DNA from: JAQBDA01 sp964525785
GTDB taxonomy: Bacteria; Chloroflexota; Anaerolineae; Anaerolineales; UBA4823
Direction of reading: 5' to 3'
Assembly (NCBI GenBank): GCA_964525785.1
Contig: CAZGIX010000021.1
Location: 1 to 36,024 of the forward strand
DNA length: 36,024 bases
The notes beneath the pieces are model-generated. The model was not told the DNA's origin and did no database searches. It was given only the letters and a program-made list of their open reading frames with translations. This document shows positions 22,187 through 30,500 of the stretch, piece after piece. How positions within the stretch are numbered: position 1 is the stretch's first letter; each line of letters begins with the position of its first letter. The translations under genes and the position numbers were made by a program.

Positions 22187-22211
22187 AAGAAGCATCACAG
22201 GAGTGACAGGT

Positions 22212-23123
22212 ATGGCAGACAAACCCGTGGTTGGATTTATCGGTCTGGGATTAATGGGCAAATCGATGGCGCGCAACCTGCTCAAGTCGGGTTTCCCACT
22301 GGTGGTGCACAACCGCAGCCGGGGCGCTGTAGAGGAACTGGAAGGAGAAGGCGCACGTGCAGCCAGCTCGCCGGCCGAGGTAGCAAACCAGGTTGAGATC
22401 CTGTTGAGCTGTTTGCCCGATTCGCCCGATGTGGAGCAGGTCGCCCTCGGCCAGGATGGGATAATCCAGGGCGCTCGTTCTGGGATGGTTTATATCGACC
22501 ATTCGACCATAAAACCAGCCACCGCTCGCTATGTGGCGGAGGCGCTCGGTAAAAAAGGCGTGCTGTGCCTGGATGCGCCGGTGAGTGGTGGGGATATCGG
22601 CGCCCGCCAGGGGACCCTGGTCATCATGGTTGGTGGTCCGGCTGAAGCGCTGGAGCGGGCAATACCGGTTTTCACTGCCATCGGTAAGAGTGTTACCCAT
22701 GTTGGCGCCTCGGGGGCGGGGCAGATCGCTAAAGCAGCCAACCAGATCATGGTTGCAGCTCAGATGGTGGCGATGGCAGAGCTGATGCTCCTGGCTCAGA
22801 AGGCTGGCGCTGATCCGCGCAAGGTGGTTGAAGCCATCCGCGGAGGAGCGGCTCAATGCTGGACGCTGGACGTCAAACCGCCGCGTTTGTTCAGCGGCAA
22901 TCGCCTCCCAGGATTCAAGGCTTACATGCAGGCCAAAGACCTGGCAATCGCTCTCGACACCGCCCGGGAATACGGCATCCCTCTACCCTCCACCGCTCTG
23001 GATTCGCAGCTCTATAACGCCATGCTGGCAATGGGCCTGGCTGAGCAAGATAATTCTGCCGTCATCGGCGTGCTGGAAAATCTGGCAGGTGTGAAGCTGC
23101 TGGATGGCTTCGAAGATAAATAG
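22212..23123 (+). CDS. 3-hydroxyisobutyrate dehydrogenase-family oxidoreductase
   Basis: A 303-residue NAD(P)-dependent beta-hydroxyacid dehydrogenase. The Rossmann motif is GFIGLGLMGKSMARNLL (8-24). DHSTIKPATAR and the substrate signature DAPVSGGDIGARQGTL lie in the N-terminal domain. The catalytic Lys is in KAANQIMVAAQMVAMAE, in the helical C-terminal domain. Relatives act on 3-hydroxyisobutyrate, tartronate semialdehyde or related acids, and the substrate is uncertain. AGGAG (22199-22203) 8 nt before ATG 22212 decides the start against a longer open frame. It follows the S51-like gene by 25 nt and probably shares its transcript. Confidence 0.88.
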   Translation: MADKPVVGFIGLGLMGKSMARNLLKSGFPLVVHNRSRGAVEELEGEGARAASSPAEVANQVEILLSCLPDSPDVEQVALGQDGIIQGARSGMVYIDHSTIKPATARYVAEALGKKGVLCLDAPVSGGDIGARQGTLVIMVGGPAEALERAIPVFTAIGKSVTHVGASGAGQIAKAANQIMVAAQMVAMAELMLLAQKAGADPRKVVEAIRGGAAQCWTLDVKPPRLFSGNRLPGFKAYMQAKDLAIALDTAREYGIPLPSTALDSQLYNAMLAMGLAEQDNSAVIGVLENLAGVKLLDGFEDK

Positions 23124-23137
23124 ACTCGTGGTGTCCT

Positions 23138-23319
23138 ATGGCATCATCCTGGCGTGATCTGGTTAGCCAGAATTACCTGCTTATATTTGCAGGGACGTTT
23201 GTACAGGCGCTGGCGCTGCGCTTATTCCTCGTGCCTGCCCAGCTCGCCAGTGGGAAGTAAGCGAGTTATCAATGATCATTAATCATTTATTGCAACTTGA
23301 AGTGAGCTTATACGTATAG
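23138..23319 (+). pseudogene. YitT-family membrane protein, 5' remnant with frameshift
   Basis: From ATG 23138 a 40-residue frame reads like the first membrane helix of a YitT (DUF161) protein, including YLLIFAGTFVQALALRLF and LVPAQLASG, then stops at 23258-23260. Shifting frame near 23253 restores family-like sequence, VSELSMIINHLLQLEV, where intact relatives read about GGVSGLxxIINH. It then ends at TAG 23317-23319. The remaining ~250 residues expected of the family are absent. It is therefore a truncated, frameshifted relic lying between the dehydrogenase and the second sigma operon. The family assignment is from memory of the motif LVPxxLASGG. Confidence 0.7.
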
Positions 23320-23328
23320 AATATCAGA

Positions 23329-23376
23329 GACCAGAGTGGTTTTTCACCTGGGAGTTGATATACACCCTGGTCTCCG
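23329..23376 (+). promoter_or_regulatory. Hairpin upstream of the second sigma factor
   Basis: GAGACCAG (about 23328-23335) pairs with CTGGTCTC (about 23367-23374), with a small inner GTG/CAC stem around a T-run. A TAGAAT (23317-23322) just upstream could be a -10 box with a poor -35. The hairpin would then form at the very 5' end of the sigma mRNA. Confidence 0.35.
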
Positions 23377-23400
23377 GTAAGGTAATTGAGGAGCAATGCC

Positions 23401-24003
23401 GTGCAGGAAAATGAGTCGGATTGGCTTTCCAGGGCGCAAGCAGGCGACCCTGATGCCTTTACTCAGGTGGTTGAGATGTATCAGACCCCGGTTTACAATT
23501 TATGCTACCGGATGCTGAACAATGCCGGTGATGCTGAAGATGCCGCTCAGGAGACTTTCCTGCGCGCCTTCCAGTCTATACGGCGTTATGACAGGAGCCG
23601 TTCGTTCCCTACCTGGCTGTTATCGATCGCTGCCCACTACTGTATAGACCAGATCCGAAAGCGGCGCATGGCGATCGTTTCTATGGAGGATTTACCGTAT
23701 CCAGAGCTTGCCGACGGCTCGCCCGGGCCGGAGGCGACGGTAAGCAGGAAGGAAGAACGCAAACAGATTCAGGGTATCCTGAACAGCCTGCAGCCGGTCG
23801 ACCGTGCGGCAGTAGTGATGTATTACTGGTATGAAATGTCTTATGAGGAAATTGGGCAGGCTTTGAATCTCAGCCTCAGCGCCGTTAAAAGCCGCCTGCA
23901 CCGCGCCCGCAGGGCCATGGTGGAGGAATGGATTACTCATGAGCAAAATTCTCCATCATCTGTGAGGAATAGCCATGGCAATTTACGATCACCAGCCATA
24001 TGA
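23401..24003 (+). CDS. ECF-type RNA polymerase sigma factor (second copy)
   Basis: A 200-residue group IV sigma factor. Region 2 is at about 10-80 (YQTPVYNLCYRML, AEDAAQETFLRAFQSIRRYD, FPTWLLSIAAHYCIDQIRKRR). Region 4 is at about 125-180 (LQPVDRAAVVMYYWYEMSYEEIGQALNLSLSAVKSRLHRARR). I choose GTG 23401: AGGAG (23389-23393) lies 7 nt upstream, whereas the frame's TTG at 23386 would put the ribosome site inside the gene. It is distinct in sequence from the sigma factor at 4328. The stop lies 29 nt inside the following anti-sigma gene, so the two are translationally linked. Confidence 0.92.
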   Translation: MQENESDWLSRAQAGDPDAFTQVVEMYQTPVYNLCYRMLNNAGDAEDAAQETFLRAFQSIRRYDRSRSFPTWLLSIAAHYCIDQIRKRRMAIVSMEDLPYPELADGSPGPEATVSRKEERKQIQGILNSLQPVDRAAVVMYYWYEMSYEEIGQALNLSLSAVKSRLHRARRAMVEEWITHEQNSPSSVRNSHGNLRSPAI

Positions 24004-24520
24004 GAACTGGCTGTTTTCGGCAGAAATACTGACCGATGAACAGTCAAAAGAATTACACGAACACCTGCTGACCTGCGAGCACTGCCGCTGCCTGGCTGCT
24101 GGCTGGCAAGATGTAGAGCTGGAGCTGAAGGCCGCTCCAGCGGTTGCCCCTGCCCCGGGTTTTGCCAGCCGCTGGCAGGTGCGTTTGAATGCCGGTCGCG
24201 CCCGGCGCGCCCAGCGCCAGGCGGTTTACTTCCTGGTTTTCAGCATTGGGGGTGCTGTGCTGCTGCTGGTGGCATTGGGCATCCTGGTCTGGCCGGTTTT
24301 CCAGTCGCCTTACCCTTTCTTGCTGGCTGTAGCATCTCGGATCACATTTGCTTATACTGTCTCCAATACAATCACCTCGGTGTTGGAGACCTTATCTAAG
24401 GCGACCCTGGAAGTAATCCCACCCATGCTGTGGCTGGCTCTGATAGTAGTGCTTGGGTCTTTGTCAGTTGTATGGGTTTTCGCTTTACGAAAGCTTGCCT
24501 ATGTACGGAGGATATTGTAA
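23975..24520 (+). CDS. Zinc-finger anti-sigma factor, membrane-bound
   Basis: A 181-residue partner of the preceding sigma factor. Its N-terminal cytoplasmic domain carries an intact HxxxCxxC zinc motif (HLLTCEHC, about 29-36), typical of ZAS/zf-HC2 anti-sigma factors. Two membrane helices follow (about 86-110, YFLVFSIGGAVLLLVALGIL; and 150-172, PPMLWLALIVVLGSLSVVW), with about 40 residues between them outside the cytoplasm. It starts at ATG 23975 within the sigma gene, and its stop overlaps the next start by one base (TAATG). Zinc or redox control is plausible from the motif but untested. Confidence 0.85.
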   Translation: MAIYDHQPYENWLFSAEILTDEQSKELHEHLLTCEHCRCLAAGWQDVELELKAAPAVAPAPGFASRWQVRLNAGRARRAQRQAVYFLVFSIGGAVLLLVALGILVWPVFQSPYPFLLAVASRITFAYTVSNTITSVLETLSKATLEVIPPMLWLALIVVLGSLSVVWVFALRKLAYVRRIL

Positions 24521-25608
24521 TGAAGAAAATACGCTACGCAATTTTATTAACCCTGCTGCTGGCCCTCGCTCTTCCGGCAACTGCCCTGGCAAAAGGACTG
24601 CCCGAGGATAAGATTGTCTTCGGCGGCACATACACGCTGGGAAGCGGCGAAACGCTGGCCGGCAACCTGATTATCTTTGGCGGAACAGCTACACTGGAAG
24701 AAGCTTCGCGGGTCCAGGGGGAAGTGGTCACCTTTGGGGGCTCTCTGGAAGCCAATGGTGAGATTACCGGCAACGTGGTTGGCGTCGGTGGATTGATCGA
24801 ATTGGGTGAGACCGCGGTTGTTGAGCAAAATGTGCTCACGCTGGGATCCACCCTGGACCGCGCGGGTGGAGCGATCGTAAGGGGGGAGGTCAGCTCGGGT
24901 TTCACCGGGCCATTCCAATTTGACTTTCCGGGGGGTACTTCGATACCACAGACTCAGGTGCGCGTAAATCCATTTGTATCCTTGATGTGGTTTTTGCTGC
25001 GTACATTGTTATGGGCAGCTGTAGCAGTGGTATTGGTGCTGTTCCTGCCGCGCCAGATTGAGACCATTGGGCGGGCTGCGGTCGGTCAGCCGCTGATCGC
25101 GGGTGGGTTGGGTCTGCTGACCGTGGTCATCGCCCCCCTGGTTTTGCTGCTCCTGCTGATTACCCTTCTGCTCAGCCCGCTTGCCCTGCTGGGATTTTTA
25201 CTGCTGGCAATTGCCTGGGGGTTTGGTCTTGTAGCCCTGGGATTGGAGCTCGGTAAGCGCCTCGCGGAAATGGCTAAAGGGGACTGGGCGCCGGCGCTGT
25301 CCGCCGGATTAGGCACTCTGCTGCTGATCCTGGTTCTGAACGGGCTGAAAGCAATCATCCCCTGTGTCGGCTGGCTATTTCCAGCCGCAGCGGGGATGGT
25401 GGGGTTGGGGGCAGTTATGCTGACGCGCTTTGGTACCGAAATCTATCCTACACGCCCACCTGCGCCACGCGCGGCTGCGCCTTTTCCTACGGTGCCACCC
25501 ACGCCGGAGATACCTCCTGCTCCCGAGGATGTTTGGGATTTACCGCCAGCAGTTGATGAGCCGGGACTGGGTGAAGCACCACAAGAGGATTTGCCCCATT
25601 CTGGTTGA
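24520..25608 (+). CDS. Bactofilin/polymer-forming-like membrane protein
   Basis: A 362-residue protein with a signal peptide (ILLTLLLALALPATALAKG). A repetitive beta-rich domain (~28-150) follows, whose turns repeat at about 17-18 residues (LIIFGGTATLEEASRVQGEV, VVTFGGSLEANGEITGNV), recalling the beta-helix of bactofilins and polymer-forming DUF583 proteins. Several membrane helices follow (~158-310, very Leu-rich), then a Pro/Ala-rich tail. GGAGG (24507-24511) precedes ATG 24520 by 8 nt. As third gene of the sigma/anti-sigma operon it may be an envelope protein sensed or regulated by that pair (inference). Confidence 0.75.
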   Translation: MKKIRYAILLTLLLALALPATALAKGLPEDKIVFGGTYTLGSGETLAGNLIIFGGTATLEEASRVQGEVVTFGGSLEANGEITGNVVGVGGLIELGETAVVEQNVLTLGSTLDRAGGAIVRGEVSSGFTGPFQFDFPGGTSIPQTQVRVNPFVSLMWFLLRTLLWAAVAVVLVLFLPRQIETIGRAAVGQPLIAGGLGLLTVVIAPLVLLLLLITLLLSPLALLGFLLLAIAWGFGLVALGLELGKRLAEMAKGDWAPALSAGLGTLLLILVLNGLKAIIPCVGWLFPAAAGMVGLGAVMLTRFGTEIYPTRPPAPRAAAPFPTVPPTPEIPPAPEDVWDLPPAVDEPGLGEAPQEDLPHSG

Positions 25609-25637
25609 TTCCTGAATTTTACGGGCACGTTTAAAGG

Positions 25638-25675
25638 ATGCGTTGGCGCACAACAGCTGCGCTGACGCATTTTTT
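25638..25675. terminator. Intrinsic terminator between convergent genes
   Basis: A 13-bp stem with two G-U pairs (25638-25650 with 25658-25670) has a 7-nt loop and is followed by a run of six T. It ends the sigma/bactofilin operon on the plus strand. The YhhN gene stop lies in the T-run on the other strand, and the A-rich left side can also serve that gene. Confidence 0.88.
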
Positions 25676-26339
25676 ATCCATAATGCGAGGCTGCTCCAAG
25701 GGCAATCAAAATCTGGCCAATGTGATACGTGACGATAACTATCAACCGCCCATTTCGTAAGGGTTTGACAAATTTGTTCCAGGCCAGCGCGGAGTCGGAG
25801 ATGAAGAAAAGCATGGCTCCCGCGCTCACCAGAAGCGCCGCTCCGGGCTCCCAGGTCTCGCCTGCCAGGGTCGCCAGTGCAGACAGCAGCATCACGCCGA
25901 TGACCAGACTGTAAACCATCACCGGGATCTTGAGACTGGCCTGTCCAGATCTTTCCAGCCCAGAGGCGATTGCCCGGTAAAGGCGCAGCCAAGTCAGTCC
26001 GACGATGACTGCCAGGATGGCAACCGGTAAGTTGAGGGGCGGTGGGGTGAGATTAAATCCGGCAATATAAGCCAGGTGAGCGATCAGAAAAGACACCAGC
26101 CCGGCGATGAAGCGCTCGCGAGGCAGCATCAGGAATATATCCCCTGCCATTGAGAAAGCCAGACCCAGGGCGAACCACAGCAAAGGACCGCTGAAAGCCC
26201 CAATCTGCCACATCCATAAGAGGAGGGCGACCATCACACCTGGCTTGGCAAAGTATTCCAACCGCTTGGATTGAGCAGCTACGGCGAACCAATCCAGGAT
26301 GGCGACGATCAGGGCTATCCAAACCAGGGTGTAAGACAT
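25674..26339 (-). CDS. YhhN/TMEM86 family membrane protein (lysoplasmalogenase-like)
   Basis: A 221-residue protein with about eight membrane helices and the YhhN family motifs: FSMAGDIFLMLP near 70-81 and LFFISDSALAWNKF near 180-193, each with the conserved Asp. Eukaryotic members hydrolyse the vinyl-ether bond of lysoplasmalogen; the bacterial role is less clear. GGAG 6 nt before ATG 26339 supports this start over the upstream TTG. It follows era by 14 nt and probably shares its transcript. Confidence 0.82.
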   Translation of the reverse strand: MSYTLVWIALIVAILDWFAVAAQSKRLEYFAKPGVMVALLLWMWQIGAFSGPLLWFALGLAFSMAGDIFLMLPRERFIAGLVSFLIAHLAYIAGFNLTPPPLNLPVAILAVIVGLTWLRLYRAIASGLERSGQASLKIPVMVYSLVIGVMLLSALATLAGETWEPGAALLVSAGAMLFFISDSALAWNKFVKPLRNGRLIVIVTYHIGQILIALGAASHYG

Positions 26340-26353
26340 AGCATTCTCCGGGA

Positions 26354-27262
26354 TCAATAACCAAACCAGCGCAGCACATTTTCGTCATTGCGCCAGTTCG
26401 GGCGGACTTTAACGCGCAGGCGCAGGTATATCTTGCGCTCGCTCATCGCCTCGATCTCACGGCGTGCGAACGTGCCGATTTGCTTCAACATGCTGCCGCC
26501 CTGGCCGATGAGGATGCCTTTATGCGATTCGCGCTCGACGAAGATCGTAGCTTCTATGTAAGCACCGCTTTCTCCGCGCTCTGTGAATTCGTCAATGCGC
26601 ACAGCAATGCCATGCGGTACTTCATCGCGCAGCAGACGCAGACAGGCCTCACGGATCAGGTCCGCTGCTATCTCTCGTTCGAAGAGATCAGTAATTTGCC
26701 CCTCGGGGAAATATACCGGTCCTTCAGGCAAATTCTGCAGGATCCACTGAATGAGCAGGTCGAGATTGTCCCCTCGGATCGCAGAGATCGCCAGGCTTGC
26801 AGCGCCCGGCGCCAGCTCCTGGTAGGCTGCGGCTCTGGAGGCATAAGCGGCCGGTTCGAGGCGGTCGACCTGGTTCAGAGCCATCAGAGTTGGGGTTGGG
26901 CGACTCATGCGCTGGATCTCAGCGGCAAGCAGCCGGTCTTCATTATCCGGGGGTTGGCTGACATCCACGATGAACAGGATCAGGTCGCACTCTTCCAGAA
27001 CATCGAGCGCGTGCCGGTTCATGTTCTCTCCGAGCTTGTGACGGGGTTGGTGTACGCCCGGGGTATCCACAAATATGATCTGCGCATCCGGGCTGGTGAG
27101 GATCCCCAACTGTTTTTTGCGGGTGGTCTGCGGTCGAGGCGAAACAGCAGCCACCTTCTGTCCCAACAGAGAGTTGATCAGGGTCGATTTCCCCACATTG
27201 GGCTTGCCCATGACAGCGACAAAGCCAGATTTATGCCCTCCCGGCAGCGCTTCAACATCCAT
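26354..27262 (-). CDS. era: GTPase Era
   Basis: A 302-residue ribosome-associated GTPase needed for maturation of the 16S rRNA 3' end and small-subunit assembly. G1 is GKPNVGKS (19-26), the switch region has PRPQTTRKK, and G3 is DTPG (66-69). G4 is NQVD (130-133), not the usual NKxD. The C-terminal KH domain is complete (KGILIGQGGSMLKQIG) and is followed by VKVRPNWRNDENVLRWFGY. It starts at ATG 27262 with no Shine-Dalgarno; a TGn-extended -10 box lies 8 nt upstream, suggesting a leaderless mRNA. It is divergent from rpoB. Confidence 0.96.
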   Translation of the reverse strand: MDVEALPGGHKSGFVAVMGKPNVGKSTLINSLLGQKVAAVSPRPQTTRKKQLGILTSPDAQIIFVDTPGVHQPRHKLGENMNRHALDVLEECDLILFIVDVSQPPDNEDRLLAAEIQRMSRPTPTLMALNQVDRLEPAAYASRAAAYQELAPGAASLAISAIRGDNLDLLIQWILQNLPEGPVYFPEGQITDLFEREIAADLIREACLRLLRDEVPHGIAVRIDEFTERGESGAYIEATIFVERESHKGILIGQGGSMLKQIGTFARREIEAMSERKIYLRLRVKVRPNWRNDENVLRWFGY

Positions 27263-27270
27263 ATGCTGGG

Positions 27271-27276
27271 ATTCTA
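27271..27276 (-). promoter_or_regulatory. Extended -10 box of era
   Basis: Minus strand TGT-TAGAAT, that is, an extended -10 matching the consensus at 5 of 6 positions, ends 8 nt before the era ATG. RNA would start 1-2 nt before the start codon. No good -35 is seen, as is usual with extended -10 promoters. Confidence 0.5.
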
Positions 27277-27365
27277 ACAGACATTATCATGCAGCGGAGA
27301 TGTTCCCAGCCGAGGCCAGGCTGATGAATTTATCGAATATTAATCAATTTCTTATAGATTGCTTC

Positions 27366-27394
27366 TTGACCTGAGAAAAGAAAATTGATATAAT
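27366..27394 (+). promoter_or_regulatory. Strong rpoB promoter
   Basis: TTGACC (27366-27371), 17 bp, TATAAT (27389-27394): near-perfect sigma-70 consensus. RNA should start near 27401, giving a ~170-nt leader before rpoB. This is the best promoter in the window. Confidence 0.85.
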
Positions 27395-27455
27395 GTTTTT
27401 TCGTCTATTGGGCCGAGGTTAGGTTATAAAAATCGACCTTCAACATAATTATCCC

Positions 27456-27525
27456 AGGAGCTGTAAGACGCCTACAGGCAGCGTAAGGCGAAAAGTGCCT
27501 TCCGCTCCTCGTTTTACGCTTTTCG
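27456..27525 (+). promoter_or_regulatory. Structured rpoB leader RNA
   Basis: Three paired regions can form a multibranch fold. P1: AGGAGC (27456-27461) with GCTCCT (27504-27509). P2: TGTA (27462-27465) with TACA (27473-27476). P3: AAGGC (27485-27489) with GCCTT (27497-27501). Competing pairs exist: GCGTAA (27481-27486) with TTACGC (27514-27519), ending in a TTTTCG tail, and CGAAAAG (27489-27495) with CTTTTCG (27519-27525). Two exclusive shapes in a leader just before rpoB suggest attenuation or autoregulation, by analogy with the L10-type leaders of rplJL-rpoBC operons. The rest of the 307-nt gap 27263-27569 holds only promoters and A/T-rich DNA. Confidence 0.5.
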
Positions 27526-27569
27526 TCCAATATCCGGATATTTCCCACAAGTGAACCAGGAGTAGGTGT

Positions 27570-30500
27570 ATGGCATCTGTCTTGCCTGACAAATCGTACG
27601 CCCGGATTGACGTCAAGCTTCCCCTGCCTGACTTGATCGAAGTTCAGCTTGAATCTTTTGAACGTCTGAAGAGAGAAGGCCTGGCGGATTTATTCCACGA
27701 GCTTTCACCGATCGAGTCATATAACAAGGGGATGAAATTATATTTCCCCAGCCAGACCGCGGAATCCCAGCAGTGGGGATTGACTTATTCGTTTGGCGAG
27801 CCGAAGCATTCTATCGATGAATGTGTTGAGCGCGACCTGACCTTTGCCAGTCCTCTGTATGTCTCAGTTTTACTGGCGGGACCTGATGTAGCGGAGCCGA
27901 TGAAGCAGGATATTTTCCTGGGTGACTTCCCGGAAATGACCGAGAAGGGCACCTTTATTATTAACGGCACCGAAAGGGTAGTGGTCTCGCAATTGATCCG
28001 TTCCCCCGGTGTATATTTCGAAGCACCCTTTGATCGCTCCACCGGACGTCCACTGGCGATGGCGAAGCTAATCCCAGACCGGGGCGCCTGGATGGAATTC
28101 GAGACTCGCAAGAGCGATTACATTACCCTGCGTTTCAACCGCAAGCGCACAGTTCCGATCACCATATTCCTGCGAGCTTTGGCCGCGGTGGATGATGGGC
28201 TGCCCGATTCGCCTGTACAGACTGGCTCAGATGAAGAGCTGATCGAGCTGTTCGCCGATGTGGACAATAACCCCGACCGCATGTTCATCCCCACCACCTT
28301 TACTCAGGAGCCGGATTGGGATCTCTCCCACGGGCAGACTGTTGCTGAGGCCGCTCTCCTGGAATTCTTCAAACGCATGCGCCCTGGTGATCCTGCCACG
28401 CTGGATAATGCCCGTGAGTTCCTGGAAGAGCAGCTCTTCGACCAACGCCATTATGATCTAGAGCGGGTGGGTCGCTACAAGCTCAACCAAAAGCTCGACC
28501 TGCATGATCGGGTGGACATCACCCACCGGACGGTCACCAAATGGGATATCGTTCGCCTGGTGCGCCGCATGGTGATGATCAACAACAGCATCGAGAATCC
28601 GGATGACATTGATCATCTCGGCAATCGCCGTGCCAAGACGGTTGGTGAGCTGATCCAGAACAAGCTGCGGATTGGCTTGCGCCGTATGGAGAGGGTGATC
28701 AAAGAGCGCATGTCCATCCGTGACCAGGACCAGCTCTCACCTATCACCCTGATTAATATCCGCCCGGTCGTCGCTGCGCTGCGGGAATTCTTTGGCTCCA
28801 GCCAGCTCTCGCAATTTATGGACCAGACCAATCCGCTGGCAGAGCTGCGCCATAAACGTACGCTCTCTGCTTTGGGTCCGGGTGGACTGCGCCGTGAGCG
28901 TGCGGGCTTCGATGTTCGTGATGTTCACCACTCCCACTACGGACGCATCTGCCCGATTGAAACGCCGGAAGGGCCGAACATTGGCCTGATTGGGCGCCTG
29001 GCATCCTTTGCCCGCGTCAATGAGTATGGATTCATCGAGACGCCATACCGCCGGGTGCGTAAATCGCTACCGACTACGGATCCCCGCCTGCAGGGCAGGC
29101 AGCTCCGTGAGGATGTAACCGATCCAAAAACAGGCGAGTTGATCGGACGCAGCAGTGACCGGGTCACCCGTGAAATGATGGATGCGATAAGCAAGCTGGA
29201 TGTAGCTGAGATACTGATAGTCCCGTTCGTTACGGAAGAGATGCAGTACCTGAGCGCGGATGAGGAAGATCGCTACAAGATTGCCCAGGCAAACACCCCA
29301 CTGAGTGATCAGTCAGAATTCGTCCGCCAGCGTATTTCATCACGCTATCACTCGTCCTTCATTTTCTCAGCACCGACCGAAATTGATTTCATGGACGTTG
29401 CTCCCCACCAGATTGTGGGAATCAGTGCGGCATTGATTCCGTTCCTGGAGCACGACGATGCCAACCGGGCGTTGATGGGCTCCAATATGCAGGCGCAGGC
29501 TGTCCCCTTACTGCGCCCGGACGTGCCGCTTGTTTCTACCGGCATGGAATTTGACGCGGCTGTTGACTCGGGACAGGTGGTTATCGCTGAGGAAGACGGC
29601 GAAGTGATATCGGTCACCGGGCGCTCGATTATGGTCCGCACCAGGGAAAGCAAACCACATACTTACCCGCTCAGGAAATACCAGCGCTCGAACCAGAGCA
29701 CCTGTATTGACCAGCGTCCGGCGGTTGTGAAAGGACAGCTGATCAAGAAAGGTGATGTCATCGCTGACTCGTCATCAACGGAGGGCGGTTTGCTGGCGCT
29801 CGGGCAGAATGTGGTCGTGGCCTTTATCTCCTGGGAAGGCGGCAACTTTGAGGATGCTATCCTCATCTCCGAACGCCTGGTGCAGGAGGACGCTTTCACC
29901 TCTGTGCATATCGAAAAATATGAGGTGGAGTCGCGTGACACCCGCCTGGGACCCGAGGAGATCACCCGCGATATCCCGAATGTCGGTGAAGAAGCCATCA
30001 AAGACCTGGACGATCACGGTATCATTCGCGTAGGCGCGGAAGTCGGTCCCAATGACATCCTGGTTGGGAAGATCTCCCCCAAAGGTGAAAAAGAGCTTAC
30101 CCCCGAAGAGCGCCTGCTGCGGGCGATCTTTGGTGAGAAATCTCGGGATGTCAAAGACACCTCGCTGCGCATGCCGCACGGTGAGCGCGGCAAAGTTGTC
30201 GATGTAAAAGTGTTCACGCGTGAGGATAACGCCGACCTGTCGGCGGGCGTGGACATGATGGTGCGGGTCTCGGTTGCCCAGCGGCGTAAGATCACCGCAG
30301 GCGACAAAATGGCAGGTCGGCATGGCAACAAAGGCGTGGTCTCTAAAGTAGTGCCCGCTGAGGACATGCCGTTCCTGGAGGATGGCACCCCGGTGGATAT
30401 CATCCTCAATCCACTAGGTGTACCTGGACGTATGAATATCGGCCAGGTTTTGGAGACCCATCTGGGATGGGCTGCCAGCCGATTGGGATACCGGGCGATC

